A stretch of 64,000 nucleotides of DNA. Origin: Chloroflexi bacterium 13_1_40CM_65_17 (lineage in GTDB: Bacteria; Chloroflexota; Dormibacteria; Dormibacterales; Dormibacteraceae). The DNA lies in assembly GCA_001917815.1 (NCBI GenBank), contig MNES01000081.1, forward strand, positions 1 through 64,000, in the 5' to 3' direction. Below are positions 21,455 through 31,399 of the stretch, in pieces (position 1 is the first letter of the stretch; each line of letters begins with the position of its first letter). Position numbers and translations under genes: made by a program. A model generated the notes under the pieces. The model had not been told where the DNA came from. It worked only from the letters and a program-made list of their open reading frames with translations, and did no database searches.

Positions 21455-22483
21455 GTGGAATCGGACCAGCTCCAGATCGAGCTCGAGAGCTTCCCCAACG
21501 AGCTGCGTCCGATGCAGGCAGCGTCGGCCGAGGCGCCGTTCAGCTCGCCCGAGTACATCTTCGAGGTCAAATGGGATGGGCTCCGCTGCATGCTGTTCCG
21601 CGACCCCGAAGGCAAAGTGCACCTTCAGGATCGGGGTCTCAACGACCTGACCGCGGACCTGCCGGAGGTGACCGCGGCGGCGGCCCGCGTGCCGCCTGGG
21701 AGCGTGATCGACGGCGAGCTCGTCGCCACCGATCCGGACGGCCGGCCGGACTACCCTCGGCTGCGTGAGCGGCTGACAGCCGGCGCGGCGCGCCGAGAAG
21801 AGATCCCTGTCGCCTACCTCGCTTTCGACGCCCTCTACCTCGAGGAGAAGCCTTTGCTGCGCCAGCCGGTCGGTCGCCGGCGCTCCCGCTTGCGCAAGGC
21901 GGTGGAGGCAGGCGGCCACATCTTCGTACCCGACCACATCGAGGAAGACGGAGTCGAGCTATTCGAAGCCTGCCTCGAGCGCGGCCTCGAGGGTGTGGTT
22001 GCGAAGCACAGCCTCAGCCCGTACGTGCCAGGCCAGCGCAGCCCGTTCTGGTTGAAGGTCAAGGCTGTGAAGTCAGACGACTTCGTTGTCATCGGCTGGA
22101 CCGGAATCGAGCCGTTCGATGCCCTGCTCGTCGGCTACCACGAAGATGGACGCTTGCTACCGTGCGGCACCGTCGGCGGAGGCTATGACGGTCCGGCGAT
22201 GGAAGCGATCAAAGAAAAGCTGGCCGACCTCGCGAGCGATGCCTCTTCGCTCGACCCGCCGCCCATCATGACCAGGCCCGTGCAATGGGTGCGACCAGAG
22301 CTGGTCGTCAGTGTCCGGTACTCGGAGTGGTCGCCCGATGGCACGCTTCGCTTCCCGATCTTCAACGGGCTCCGGCCGGAGGTGCACCCGGCGGAAGCCG
22401 TGAGGCACCGGCCCCGCGTCGTCATCCTGGGACACGTGAAGCCGGGATCGGCGGCCTACGACCTCACGCGATTTCCGTTTTGA
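21455..22483 (+). CDS. stand-alone ATP-dependent DNA ligase (LigD ligase-domain family)
   Basis: Motif I EVKWDGLRC, DGELVA, EGVVAKHSLSPYVPGQRSPFWLKVKAV; adjacent to ku; GTG start. Confidence 0.92.
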   Translation: MESDQLQIELESFPNELRPMQAASAEAPFSSPEYIFEVKWDGLRCMLFRDPEGKVHLQDRGLNDLTADLPEVTAAAARVPPGSVIDGELVATDPDGRPDYPRLRERLTAGAARREEIPVAYLAFDALYLEEKPLLRQPVGRRRSRLRKAVEAGGHIFVPDHIEEDGVELFEACLERGLEGVVAKHSLSPYVPGQRSPFWLKVKAVKSDDFVVIGWTGIEPFDALLVGYHEDGRLLPCGTVGGGYDGPAMEAIKEKLADLASDASSLDPPPIMTRPVQWVRPELVVSVRYSEWSPDGTLRFPIFNGLRPEVHPAEAVRHRPRVVILGHVKPGSAAYDLTRFPF

Positions 22484-23406
22484 CAGACAGAAACCTCGAC
22501 GCTGTAACGGGTGCTTTCAGCTTCACGGGCGGTTTCATCGCCCGCCGCCTGCTTGCCGCGGGCCGCCGTGTGCGAACGCTGACGAATCACCCACATCGCC
22601 CCGGCGCCGAGGAGATGGAGGTGGACGTCACGCCCCTTCAGTTCGAGGACCGGGAGGCGTTGATCCAGAGCCTCCGGGGAGTCGACGTCCTGTACAACAC
22701 GTACTGGATCCGCTTCCCGCATGCGGGCATCGGCTTCGGTGATGCGGTCGCCAACACGCGAAGGCTGATCGGCGCGGCCGCCGAGGCCGGGGTGCGCAAG
22801 GTCGTCCACATCAGCGTCAGCAATCCATCGGCCGATTCGCCGCTCGATTACTACTCGGGCAAAGCGCGCGCCGAGGCCATCGTGCGTGAATCGGGGCTGG
22901 CCTGGGCGGTGGTGAGGCCCACGCTCATCTTCGGCCAGGGCGACATCCTCCTCAACAACATCGCGTGGCTGTTGCGCCGGATGCCGGTGTTTCTGGTCCC
23001 CGGAAACGGCGCCTACCGGTTGCAGCCTGTCGCCGGCGATGATGTGGCAGACATCGCGATCTGGGCCGCCGGCCTGACTGACAGCGTGACGGTGGATGCG
23101 GCCGGCCCCGACATCATGTCGTACGCGGAGCTCGTAGACAGCATCGCCATCGCCATCCATCACACGCGGCGGATCGTCTTCACTCCACCTGCCCTGACCC
23201 TTCTTGCCGCGCGAGTTGTTGGCAGGTCGGTGAACGACGTAGTCCTCACACCTCAGGAGCTCGACGGCTTGATGGACGAGCTGCTGGTCTCGAAAGAGCC
23301 CCCTCGTGGCACCTCTAGGATCGACGACTGGCTGCTGCGAAATTCGGACACCCTGGGCACGAAATACGCGTCGGAACTCGACCGCCACTTCCGCCGACCC
23401 CTGTAA
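22480..23406 (+). CDS. NAD(P)-binding atypical SDR / epimerase-like protein
   Basis: VTGAFSFTGGFIARRLLAAG Rossmann motif, YYSGKARAEAIVRESGL; TTG start at 22480 overlaps the ligase stop (TTGA). Confidence 0.85.
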   Translation: MTDRNLDAVTGAFSFTGGFIARRLLAAGRRVRTLTNHPHRPGAEEMEVDVTPLQFEDREALIQSLRGVDVLYNTYWIRFPHAGIGFGDAVANTRRLIGAAAEAGVRKVVHISVSNPSADSPLDYYSGKARAEAIVRESGLAWAVVRPTLIFGQGDILLNNIAWLLRRMPVFLVPGNGAYRLQPVAGDDVADIAIWAAGLTDSVTVDAAGPDIMSYAELVDSIAIAIHHTRRIVFTPPALTLLAARVVGRSVNDVVLTPQELDGLMDELLVSKEPPRGTSRIDDWLLRNSDTLGTKYASELDRHFRRPL

Positions 23407-23417
23407 CCTCAGGGGAG

Positions 23418-24218
23418 ATGATGACGCCACTCGACGGAGGAGTCGCGGCCGTCGAGGCTCGACAGCTGGTCAAGCGCTTCGGCGTGGTGACGGCGGTCGA
23501 CGGAGTCAGCTTCCAGGCGATGCGTGGCGAGATCTTCGGCTTCCTGGGCGCGAACGGTGCCGGCAAGACGACAACATTGCGCATGCTGTGCGGCCTTCTG
23601 AGGCCGACGTCGGGCACCGCTCTGATCGATGGGATCGACATCATGGCAGCGCCCCTTGCCGCAAAGGCGCGTCTTGGATACCTGGACGAGGAGCCCTTCG
23701 TTCATCCGCACCTGACAGGACGAGAGTTCCTCGACTTCGTCGCCGATCTCTACAGGATGCCGAGCGGCCGGCAGCGCGAAGAAAGGATGGCCAGGCTTCT
23801 CAACCTGTTCGACCTTGCGGACAAGAACGGCGAGCTGATTGGCGGCTACAGCCACGGCATGCGGCAGAAGATCGGCCTCGCTTCCCTGCTCATCCGTGAG
23901 CCTTCGGTGCTGCTGCTGGATGAGCCCACCAACGGCCTGGACCCACGATCCGCCCGCTTGGTCAAAGACCTGCTCGAGGAGCTCGCGGCGCGCGGCACGA
24001 CTGTCCTCCTGTCGACTCACATCCTCGAGGTCGCCCAGGCGCTGTGCCGTCGGGTCGCGATCATCGACCATGGCCGGATCGTTGCCGTCGGGACGATGGA
24101 CGAGCTTCGCATCCTCGCCGGGAGCGAAGGCGCGAACCTAGAGGATCTCTTCCTCAAGCTCACAGCGGGTCCCGAATCACGGGAGATGATCGAGCGCTTG
24201 CTGGAGGGCGCTTCGTGA
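23418..24218 (+). CDS. ABC transporter ATP-binding protein
   Basis: GANGAGKTTTLRML, YSHGMRQKIGLASLL, LLLDEPTNGLDPR. Confidence 0.93.
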   Translation: MMTPLDGGVAAVEARQLVKRFGVVTAVDGVSFQAMRGEIFGFLGANGAGKTTTLRMLCGLLRPTSGTALIDGIDIMAAPLAAKARLGYLDEEPFVHPHLTGREFLDFVADLYRMPSGRQREERMARLLNLFDLADKNGELIGGYSHGMRQKIGLASLLIREPSVLLLDEPTNGLDPRSARLVKDLLEELAARGTTVLLSTHILEVAQALCRRVAIIDHGRIVAVGTMDELRILAGSEGANLEDLFLKLTAGPESREMIERLLEGAS

Positions 24219-25882
24219 GCCGGCCAGGCGCCCTGTGGGTGATCCTGCGCTCACAGCTCGTCGCTCAGCGCAACCGGCTCTTCAAGCGCAACCGGGCGGG
24301 CCTCATCGCGGTGACGCTCGTCACGCTCTTGTTCGGAGGGTTCGCCGCCGGCGGCATCTTCAGCGTGGGCGCTACAGCCGGCCATTTCTTGACCTCCAGC
24401 GTCGATCCGCTGCTCAGCGCCACCGTCACGGCGCTTTCGCTGCTCATGCTGCTGCTCGGCTTCCCAACTGTGATCGCCTCGTTATTCGTCGGCCGTGACC
24501 TGCTGCAGCTGGTCGTTGCGCCCGTCCGCACACGGGACATCTTTTTCGCGCGGCTGCTGCTGGCAATGAATGCCAACCTGCTCATCAGCGCGATCTTCGC
24601 CGCGGGGGTTGTGGGAGTCGGCATAGGCGCCGGCGCGCAGCCCGTCTATTACCCGACGGCATTGCTCCTGATCGCGGCCCAGGTGGTCGCTGTCACATCC
24701 CTGCAGGCGATCCTGATGACCGTTATCGCGCGATGGGTGCCGGCGCGCCTGGCCCGCGACGTCGCGGCCGGCGTGGCGGGGCTTACAGGCGTCGGTCTCT
24801 ACCTGGCGTGGAACCTCAGCCTCCGGCAGACATTTGGCCGGAGGGGGCGTCCTGATGTGTCGAGCCTCACCTCGTTTGTCCGGCCGATCGACTGGCTGCC
24901 CACGACCTGGCCCGCCCATGCGCTGAGCGCGGTCGTGGCGGGGAGCATCGGAACCGCGCTCTTCTGGTCGCTTGCCACACTCGCCTTCGCGGCAGTCCTC
25001 CTGACGATGGCTGGGCTTCTCTACGAGCGGACTCTGCTCTCGGGCCTGGGGATCTTCGGCGGCGCGGCGGTCGTCTGGCGCCGCAGGGTCGAGCGGCCGA
25101 TCCGACCTGGCCGGGCGCGCGGTGCAGGCTCTCCGGCTCTCGCCATCGCGCGCAAAGACTGGCTTGGCTTTCGCCGTGACGTGCGGCGCCTGACACGCCT
25201 GCTGCCGGCGGTGCTCTTGCCGTTGGGTTGGGTCGTCGCGTTCAGCCAGCAGGGTCGGATCCTGAGCGGCTTCTGGTCGAGCGTGGCGCTGGTCACGTTT
25301 CTCTCCATTTTCATGTCCTCGGCTCTTGCTCTTCCTTCCATTCCTGGCGAGCGCCGGGGATTCCAGCTCCTGCGCATGGCACCGCTCACGATGTGGCAGG
25401 TGCTGCGAGCGAAGGTGCTCACGGCGCTGCCTCCGGTCCTGGCGATCATCCTGGTGTTCAGCGCCGTGGTCGTACTTACCGGTAAGGACGGCCCGGGCCA
25501 GCTTCTCGAGCTCTTGATTCTCGGGCTTTGGCTGGCGGTGGGTTTCGTATCGATCTCGGTTTCCGGCGGAGCCATCGATCCACGTTTCGACGCCACCGAT
25601 GACCGAAGGTCGGTGGGAGTCCTCGGGTCGCTCGTCTCGCTGGCCGCGTCGCTTGCTTTCTCCGTGCTCAGCATCGGAGCACTGGCCCTTTTCGTCTTCG
25701 GCGCGCAGGCGACGACAGGTACCATCGATATCGGACCGATCATCTCGACGCCGGAATTGGGCGTGGCCATGCTCGGCGGCGGCGTGATGCTCGTCGCCGC
25801 AGCCGGCGTGCTGGTCGGCTCAGCTCTCTGGATTGCGAACGCACGCCTGCGCTCGTTCGAAGGCACCATCGCCGCGACCTAA
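24215..25882 (+). CDS. ABC exporter permease
   Basis: Polytopic; GTG start at 24215 overlaps the ATPase stop (GTGA). The track start at 24044 is internal to the ATPase. Confidence 0.82.
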   Translation: MSRPGALWVILRSQLVAQRNRLFKRNRAGLIAVTLVTLLFGGFAAGGIFSVGATAGHFLTSSVDPLLSATVTALSLLMLLLGFPTVIASLFVGRDLLQLVVAPVRTRDIFFARLLLAMNANLLISAIFAAGVVGVGIGAGAQPVYYPTALLLIAAQVVAVTSLQAILMTVIARWVPARLARDVAAGVAGLTGVGLYLAWNLSLRQTFGRRGRPDVSSLTSFVRPIDWLPTTWPAHALSAVVAGSIGTALFWSLATLAFAAVLLTMAGLLYERTLLSGLGIFGGAAVVWRRRVERPIRPGRARGAGSPALAIARKDWLGFRRDVRRLTRLLPAVLLPLGWVVAFSQQGRILSGFWSSVALVTFLSIFMSSALALPSIPGERRGFQLLRMAPLTMWQVLRAKVLTALPPVLAIILVFSAVVVLTGKDGPGQLLELLILGLWLAVGFVSISVSGGAIDPRFDATDDRRSVGVLGSLVSLAASLAFSVLSIGALALFVFGAQATTGTIDIGPIISTPELGVAMLGGGVMLVAAAGVLVGSALWIANARLRSFEGTIAAT

Positions 25883-25883
25883 C

Positions 25884-25950
25884 CCCCTCTCCCCTTCGGG
25901 GAGATACCTCTGGGGTCCCCGCGCTGAAGGCGCGGGAGGGGCCGAGAGAA
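25884..25950. repeat. palindromic intergenic element between convergent ABC permease and yraN
   Basis: CCCCCTCTCCCCTTCGGGGAGATACCTCTGGGGTCCCCGCGCTGAAGGCGCGGGAGGGG; related to the CCCTCTCCCC family. Confidence 0.6.
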
Positions 25951-25956
25951 GGTCAG

Positions 25957-26331
25957 CTACTCGAACGGGTCGAGGGTTAGCTCGCTGTCGAAGCCGCCAT
26001 CAGGTCGCGCGATGAGACCCACGACCGCATAGCGGATCGGTCCCTTCCAGCCTGCCAGCAGCCGGTACTCCGCGGCGGCGGCCGCGAGCGCTCGGCGCTT
26101 GCGCTGGCCGACGGCCTCGGCAGGCGTGCCGAACGCGTCGGTCGTCCTCGTCTTGACCTCGACGATCACCAGCTCGACCCCTCGGCGACAGATGAGGTCG
26201 ATCTCTCCGCGGCGTGCGGTGAACCCCGCTCCGACCACCTCGTAGCCTCGCCGCTTCAGGAGCTCGGCCGCCGCCTTCTCACCGGCTCGACCGAGATCTA
26301 GTTTGCGGCGAACCCTCGAAACGGCGCCCAT
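25957..26331 (-). CDS. YraN/UPF0102 family endonuclease-like protein
   Basis: GRAGEKAAAELLKRRGYEVVGAGFTARRGEIDLICRRGVELVIVEVKTR. Confidence 0.92.
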   Translation of the reverse strand: MGAVSRVRRKLDLGRAGEKAAAELLKRRGYEVVGAGFTARRGEIDLICRRGVELVIVEVKTRTTDAFGTPAEAVGQRKRRALAAAAAEYRLLAGWKGPIRYAVVGLIARPDGGFDSELTLDPFE

Positions 26332-26912
26332 GATGTGCGATGGATCGGGCTTGGGCCGAGTCGTCTAATGGCCGCGCGATGGGCGGGCGTGGCATAGCCC
26401 TTGTGCCAGGCGAACCCATAGCCGGGATACAAGCGGTCGTACTCGATCATGGTCTGGTCGCGCGCGACCTTGGCGACGATGCTCGCGGCCATGATCGACG
26501 CACAGATGCGATCTCCCCGCACGACCGCCATCTGCGGGAGCGGCGCCTCGGGCACGTCCCAGGCGTCGACGAGCAGGTATTCCGCCGGAATCGTGAGCCC
26601 GGCCACCGCCCCGGCGGTCGCCAGGTGGCGCGCGCGGATCAGGCCCAGCCGGTCGACCTGGGCGTGGTCGACCGCGCAGACGGAAACCGCGAGCGCGCGA
26701 CGCCGGATGATCCGGTCCAGCCGCTCGCGCTCTTCCGCGGTGAGCAGCTTGGAATCGTCGAGCCCTGGGATCCGAGTGCCGATCTCGAGCACTACGGCAC
26801 CGCCGACCACCGGGCCGGCGAGCGGGCCCATCCCCACCTCATCGACGCCCGCGACCACGGTGTACCCCATGGCGCCGGCCATGCGCTCGTAGCGCCACAG
26901 CTTCGGTCTCAC
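26298..26912 (-). CDS. rnhB: ribonuclease HII (GRG motif is GMG)
   Basis: VAGVDEVGMGPLAGPVVGGAVVL, DDSKLLTAEERERL, SIVAKVARDQTM. Confidence 0.94.
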   Translation of the reverse strand: MRPKLWRYERMAGAMGYTVVAGVDEVGMGPLAGPVVGGAVVLEIGTRIPGLDDSKLLTAEERERLDRIIRRRALAVSVCAVDHAQVDRLGLIRARHLATAGAVAGLTIPAEYLLVDAWDVPEAPLPQMAVVRGDRICASIMAASIVAKVARDQTMIEYDRLYPGYGFAWHKGYATPAHRAAIRRLGPSPIHRTSWAPFRGFAAN

Positions 26913-26967
26913 AATCCGAGATTAGCGAGGAAGGGCATCGGGCACCAGATCCCTTAACAGGCTGCTT

Positions 26968-27381
26968 CTACTCCTCGGACTCTTCCTCGGTTTCGGCTTC
27001 TGCTTCGGCTTCGGGCTCGCCTTCGGCCTCGCGGATCAGACGCCTCCGCTCGCGGATGCGGGCCTCCTTGCCGACCTTGCCGCGGAGGTAATACAGCCTC
27101 GCCTGGCGGACATCGCCGTGGCGCAGCACCTCGATCTTGTCGATGCGCGGTGAGTGGATCAGGAACGTGCGCTCGACCCCCACGCCATGCGTGACCCGCC
27201 GCACTGTGAAGTTCTGGCGCAGGCCGCCGCCGGTCACGCGGATGACGGTGCCTTCGAAGACCTGGATTCGCTCTCGCGTGCCCTCGACGACCTTGGCGTG
27301 CACCTTGACCGTGTCGCCCGCGCGAAGCGCCGGGACCTTCTCCTTTTGCTGCTCCTTCTCGAGCTGCTGGATGACGTTCAT
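26968..27381 (-). CDS. rplS: 50S ribosomal protein L19 with Glu-rich C-terminal tail
   Basis: [11 protein letters not shown]..., [40 protein letters not shown]; start corrected to 27381. Confidence 0.95.
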   Translation of the reverse strand: MNVIQQLEKEQQKEKVPALRAGDTVKVHAKVVEGTRERIQVFEGTVIRVTGGGLRQNFTVRRVTHGVGVERTFLIHSPRIDKIEVLRHGDVRQARLYYLRGKVGKEARIRERRRLIREAEGEPEAEAEAETEEESEE

Positions 27382-28052
27382 GACTCTTTCAACTCCTTGG
27401 TATGCATGGAAGATCTCTCGACCGCCTGACGGCGGCGCCATCGCTCGATGCGCGCGTGGTCACCGGAAAGGAGCACGTCGGGGACCGCGAGTCCCCGATA
27501 TTCGGCCGGGCGCGTGAACTGCGGCCACCCGGCGGGTTCGTCCGAAAAGCTGTCGTGCGCCAGAGACGCCGGATCGCCGACAACGCCCGGCACGAGCCGG
27601 GCCACGGCGTCGATGAGCACCATCGCGGGGATCTCGCCGCCGCTCAGCACATAGTCGCCGATGGAGATCTCACGCGTCGCCAGGGCCGTCCGGACGCGGT
27701 CGTCGATGCCTTCGTATCGACCGCACACGATGATGAGACCCGGCTCCGCCGCGAGCTCCGTCGCAAGGCGCTGATCGAGGCGCTCCCCCCACGGCTCGAG
27801 CAGGACGACCGGGCCGGCGTTGTGGGGCCGGATCGACTCCACCGCCTCGAACACCGGCTCGGGCTTGATCACCATGCCCGGGCCGCCACCGAACGGCACA
27901 TCGTCCACCTGCCGGTGGCGATCATGGGTGTGCTCGCGCAGGTCGTGCGTGTGGAGCTCGATGATCCCACGGTCGATGCCACGACCCACCACACCGTGCT
28001 CGAACACAGGGCCGAACATGGCCGGGAAGATCGTGACGACGTCAAATCTCAT
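27378..28052 (-). CDS. trmD: tRNA (guanine-N1)-methyltransferase
   Basis: [47 protein letters not shown]. Confidence 0.96.
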   Translation of the reverse strand: MRFDVVTIFPAMFGPVFEHGVVGRGIDRGIIELHTHDLREHTHDRHRQVDDVPFGGGPGMVIKPEPVFEAVESIRPHNAGPVVLLEPWGERLDQRLATELAAEPGLIIVCGRYEGIDDRVRTALATREISIGDYVLSGGEIPAMVLIDAVARLVPGVVGDPASLAHDSFSDEPAGWPQFTRPAEYRGLAVPDVLLSGDHARIERWRRRQAVERSSMHTKELKES

Positions 28053-28059
28053 GGTGTGG

Positions 28060-28554
28060 CTACGCTTCCTCGACCTCGAGCAGCCAATCGGCGACGACCA
28101 CGCGCCGTGCTTCGAGGCTCACCTCCAGCACCGCGTCGCGCGTGGCTGGAATCAGGTGCTCGACCTTGCCGTCGCGGCTCACCCACACGTCGTTGGCGGG
28201 CCGCTCGAGGACTTCGGCAATAGTGCCCAGCTGCCGGCCCGAACCGGTCTGGACCGCCAGCCCGACCACCTGATGGTGGTAGAAGTGACCGTCGTCCAGC
28301 GGCCTGGCGGCGCCGTCGGGGATCTCGAGGTACCGGCCGCGGAACAGTTCCGCGAAGGTGCGGTTGTCGACGCCTCGCAGCTTGACGACCAGGCCGGCGG
28401 GCTGCCCGGCGCGGCTCCACTCAACCAGTCGTTCGCAGCCGTCGAGCATTACCGTAGCGCCCGCACTGAACCGATCTTGAAAGTCTGTCAAGGGAATCAC
28501 CTTGACGGCTCCATCGACCCCGTACGCTCCCGTCACCTGTCCGACGCGGATCAC
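28060..28554 (-). CDS. rimM: ribosome maturation factor RimM
   Basis: [54 protein letters not shown]; syntenic with trmD. Confidence 0.94.
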   Translation of the reverse strand: MIRVGQVTGAYGVDGAVKVIPLTDFQDRFSAGATVMLDGCERLVEWSRAGQPAGLVVKLRGVDNRTFAELFRGRYLEIPDGAARPLDDGHFYHHQVVGLAVQTGSGRQLGTIAEVLERPANDVWVSRDGKVEHLIPATRDAVLEVSLEARRVVVADWLLEVEEA

Positions 28555-28955
28555 GTAGGCGAGCCCCCGCCCTGCTGCCGGCGGTCGCGCGGCGAGGAAT
28601 GCGCCAGCGATGGATTAGCCAGGTCGACGAAGACGCGCTTGCGATCGCGCAGCGATGCGACTCGGACCAGGGTTCGCAGCGCCTCGATGTTGCGTCCGGC
28701 CTTGCCGATGAAACGGCCGACGTCCGCATCCGCGAGCTTGACCTTGATGGCCACGGTCCCGCCGCCGCGCTCGAACGCCTCCACGAGCACCTCCTCCGGC
28801 TTCTCTGCCAGGGAGCGCGCTACGTACTCGACGAGCGCGCGGTAGTCGACCCCGGGCCCCGCGGGTCCGGGAGGACCTTCACGCCGGAAGCCTCGGTTGT
28901 ACCCGCCGCGCCGCTGGTCACGCCGTATCGGTCGACTTCTCTGCGCGTCGCTCAA
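28551..28955 (-). CDS. KH-domain RNA-binding protein (KhpA-like) with Arg/Gly-rich N-terminal extension
   Basis: [24 protein letters not shown] motif; between rpsP and rimM; N-terminus [20 protein letters not shown]. Confidence 0.88.
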   Translation of the reverse strand: MSDAQRSRPIRRDQRRGGYNRGFRREGPPGPAGPGVDYRALVEYVARSLAEKPEEVLVEAFERGGGTVAIKVKLADADVGRFIGKAGRNIEALRTLVRVASLRDRKRVFVDLANPSLAHSSPRDRRQQGGGSPT

Positions 28956-29190
28956 GAATCCCCTCCCGCTTCAAAAGGCTCCTAGCGGCTTCGCTCGGCT
29001 GAGCGCCCTGGTGGAGCCAGCGCACGACTTTGTCGACGTCGATCTTCACCTTTACCGGGTCTGTCATCGGATCGTAGTACCCGAGGTGTTCGATGAACCG
29101 GCCGTCTCGCGGCGAGCGCGAGTCCGCCACCACAAGGCGGTAGAAGGGATGCTTCTTGCCTCCCATCCGCCTCAGTCTTATCTTGACCAA
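28918..29190 (-). CDS. rpsP: 30S ribosomal protein S16
   Basis: [41 protein letters not shown]. Confidence 0.96.
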   Translation of the reverse strand: MVKIRLRRMGGKKHPFYRLVVADSRSPRDGRFIEHLGYYDPMTDPVKVKIDVDKVVRWLHQGAQPSEAARSLLKREGILERRAEKSTDTA

Positions 29191-30530
29191 CCCGTACCTC
29201 CTTGTCCAAGGAGCCGGCTCAAGCCGGCCCTGCCTCCGCGATTTCCGTTTCCGAACTGCTTGGCAAGCTTCTGCATCGTGTCCCTGGCCTTCAGAACCCG
29301 ATTCACGTCCGCCGGTTGAAGGCCGCTGCCGCGCGCGATGCGGCGCCGGCGGGCGCCATCGATGATCTCCGGATGAGCCCGTTCTCGCGCCGTCATCGAA
29401 AGTATCACTGCTTCCATGCGGCGGACCTGGCGCTCGGTGTCTGCGCCCGCGACCTGGCCTTTCAACGCGGCCCCTCCGGGCACCATCTCGAGGATGCCCT
29501 CCAGCGAGCCCATCTTGCGCAGCTGGCGCACCTGGACGAGGAAATCGTCGAACGTAAGGTGACCCGAGCGCAGATGGCTCTCAACCTCCTTCGCAGCCTC
29601 CTGATCGATTGATTGCTCGGCTCGCTCGATGAGGCTCAGAACGTCGCCCATGCCCAGGATTCGCGAGGCCATGCGCTCGGCGTGGAACACCTCGAGGTCT
29701 TGCGGTCGTTCGCCGGTTCCGGCGAAGCGGATCTGCTGGCCGGTGGCCAAACGCAGCGACAGCGCCGCGCCGCCGCGCGCGTCGCCGTCAAGCTTGGTGA
29801 GGATCACGCCGTCGAGCCCGATCGCCGACGCGAATGCCTCCCCCACCTTGACCGCCTCCTGTCCGGTCATCGAGTCGGCGACCAGCAGGGATTCCGTCAC
29901 CGGCACGGCGGCCTTGAGCCGTTTCAGCTCTTCCATCAGCTCGACGTCGATGTGAAGCCGGCCGGCGGTGTCGAGGATCACCACGTCGTGGCCGAGCCTC
30001 GAAGCCTCCTTGATGGCCGCGCGCGCGATGTCCTCGACGTCGCCCTGGCCGGAGTGGAACGGCACCCCCTCGCGCTCGGCCAGCAACCGCAGCTGCTCGA
30101 TGGCCGCCGGGCGGCGAAGGTCGAGCGCGACCAGCATCGGTCTGTGCCCCTCGCGCCGCGCGAGCAGGGCGAGCTTCACCGCGGTGGTTGTCTTGCCCGA
30201 TCCTTGCAGACCGGCCAGCAAGATGACGGTCGGGGGAGCCGGCGCATATCTGAGGCCTTCGGAGTTGCCACCCAGCAGCTCGACAAGCTCGGCATCGACC
30301 GCCTTGATGACCTGCTGTGGCGCCGTCAGGCCGGGCGACACCTCGACGCCGACCAGTCGGGCACGCACCCGATCGACGAACTCCTTGACGACCTTGAAGT
30401 TGACGTCCGCCTCGAGGAGCGCCAGACGAACCTCGCGTAGGCCCGCTTCAACCTCCTCGGGACGTAGGACGCCGCGTCCGGAGATCTTCTTCAGCGCCGC
30501 CGCCAGTCGGTCGCCCAATGCCTCAAACAT
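29178..30530 (-). CDS. ffh: signal recognition particle protein
   Basis: [50 protein letters not shown]-terminal M domain. Confidence 0.96.
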   Translation of the reverse strand: MFEALGDRLAAALKKISGRGVLRPEEVEAGLREVRLALLEADVNFKVVKEFVDRVRARLVGVEVSPGLTAPQQVIKAVDAELVELLGGNSEGLRYAPAPPTVILLAGLQGSGKTTTAVKLALLARREGHRPMLVALDLRRPAAIEQLRLLAEREGVPFHSGQGDVEDIARAAIKEASRLGHDVVILDTAGRLHIDVELMEELKRLKAAVPVTESLLVADSMTGQEAVKVGEAFASAIGLDGVILTKLDGDARGGAALSLRLATGQQIRFAGTGERPQDLEVFHAERMASRILGMGDVLSLIERAEQSIDQEAAKEVESHLRSGHLTFDDFLVQVRQLRKMGSLEGILEMVPGGAALKGQVAGADTERQVRRMEAVILSMTARERAHPEIIDGARRRRIARGSGLQPADVNRVLKARDTMQKLAKQFGNGNRGGRAGLSRLLGQGGTGWSR

Positions 30531-30534
30531 CTGG

Positions 30535-30852
30535 CTAGCGCTCCAACTCGGCGACGCGCTGCTTCAAGCCCGCCAGCTCGCGCTCCAGCGACGCCACCTT
30601 GCGGCGGCGCCGGCCCGCTTCCGCAAGCAGGCCCAAGCGACGCTCGTACTCCTCCAGCGCCTCGGTCGAGCGCCTCACGATGTCGTGCACGGCCGCCCGC
30701 GAGGTGCCCTGGTGATCGGCGATCTCGGCCAGCGACCAATCGCTCCGCAAGGTGAGGTCGAGAACCTCGTGCTGATGCTCCGTGAGGAGCGCTCCATAGC
30801 GCTCGAAAAGGGCCAGATGGCGACTCCGAGTGGTCAGGGTGTCAAGGCGCAT
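30535..30852 (-). CDS. ylxM: YlxM/p13-like DNA-binding protein (SRP-associated regulator)
   Basis: LTEHQHEVLDLTLRSDWSLAEIADHQGTSRAAVHDIVRRS; upstream of ffh; start corrected to 30852. Confidence 0.9.
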   Translation of the reverse strand: MRLDTLTTRSRHLALFERYGALLTEHQHEVLDLTLRSDWSLAEIADHQGTSRAAVHDIVRRSTEALEEYERRLGLLAEAGRRRRKVASLERELAGLKQRVAELER

Positions 30853-30889
30853 GCCTTGACAGCTTATCAGCCTTACAATCGGGGGCGTC

Positions 30890-31396
30890 ATGGAGCCTTT
30901 GCTGGTCGAGGCGTTCCGTTACAACAAATGGGCCAACCTGCATCTCCTCGACGTTTGCGGATCATTCACCGACGAGCAGCTCCAGATGACCGCGCCCGGA
31001 ACGTACGGAACGATTGCGTCAACGTTCTTCCACCTGGTCGCCGCGGAGCAGAGATACCTCAAGCGTCTGGGCCGAGGGGAACCGCAAATCAACGAGCGGA
31101 ATGACCCCTTCCCTGGAATCGCAGCCTTGAGGCAGCACGCTGCCCGTAGCGGCGACGAGCTGATCGCAATCGCTCCGAACGTATCGCCCGACGAAGCTCA
31201 TGAATCGCACACCGGCCGCGAGGGGGCGGTCAAGCTCTACTCAGGCGTCGTGGTCATCCAGGCGCTGCATCATGGCAACGACCACCGGACCCACATCTGC
31301 ACGATCCTCGGCCACAACGGCCTGACATACGGAGACATGGACGTTTGGGCGTACGGTGATGCCACGGGTGGGATCGTGCGCACCGGAGCGACTTAG
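30890..31396 (+). CDS. DinB-family protein
   Basis: LLVEAFRYNKWANLHLLDVCGSFTDEQL, FFHLVAAEQRYL, HGNDHRTHICTIL. Confidence 0.85.
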   Translation: MEPLLVEAFRYNKWANLHLLDVCGSFTDEQLQMTAPGTYGTIASTFFHLVAAEQRYLKRLGRGEPQINERNDPFPGIAALRQHAARSGDELIAIAPNVSPDEAHESHTGREGAVKLYSGVVVIQALHHGNDHRTHICTILGHNGLTYGDMDVWAYGDATGGIVRTGAT

Positions 31397-31399
31397 TCG

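Noticed and set aside
30858-30879. TTGACA...TACAAT as a classical sigma70 promoter for the DinB gene
   Set aside because: The boxes are only about 12 nt apart, too short for a normal 17-nt spacer; only the -10 is credible.
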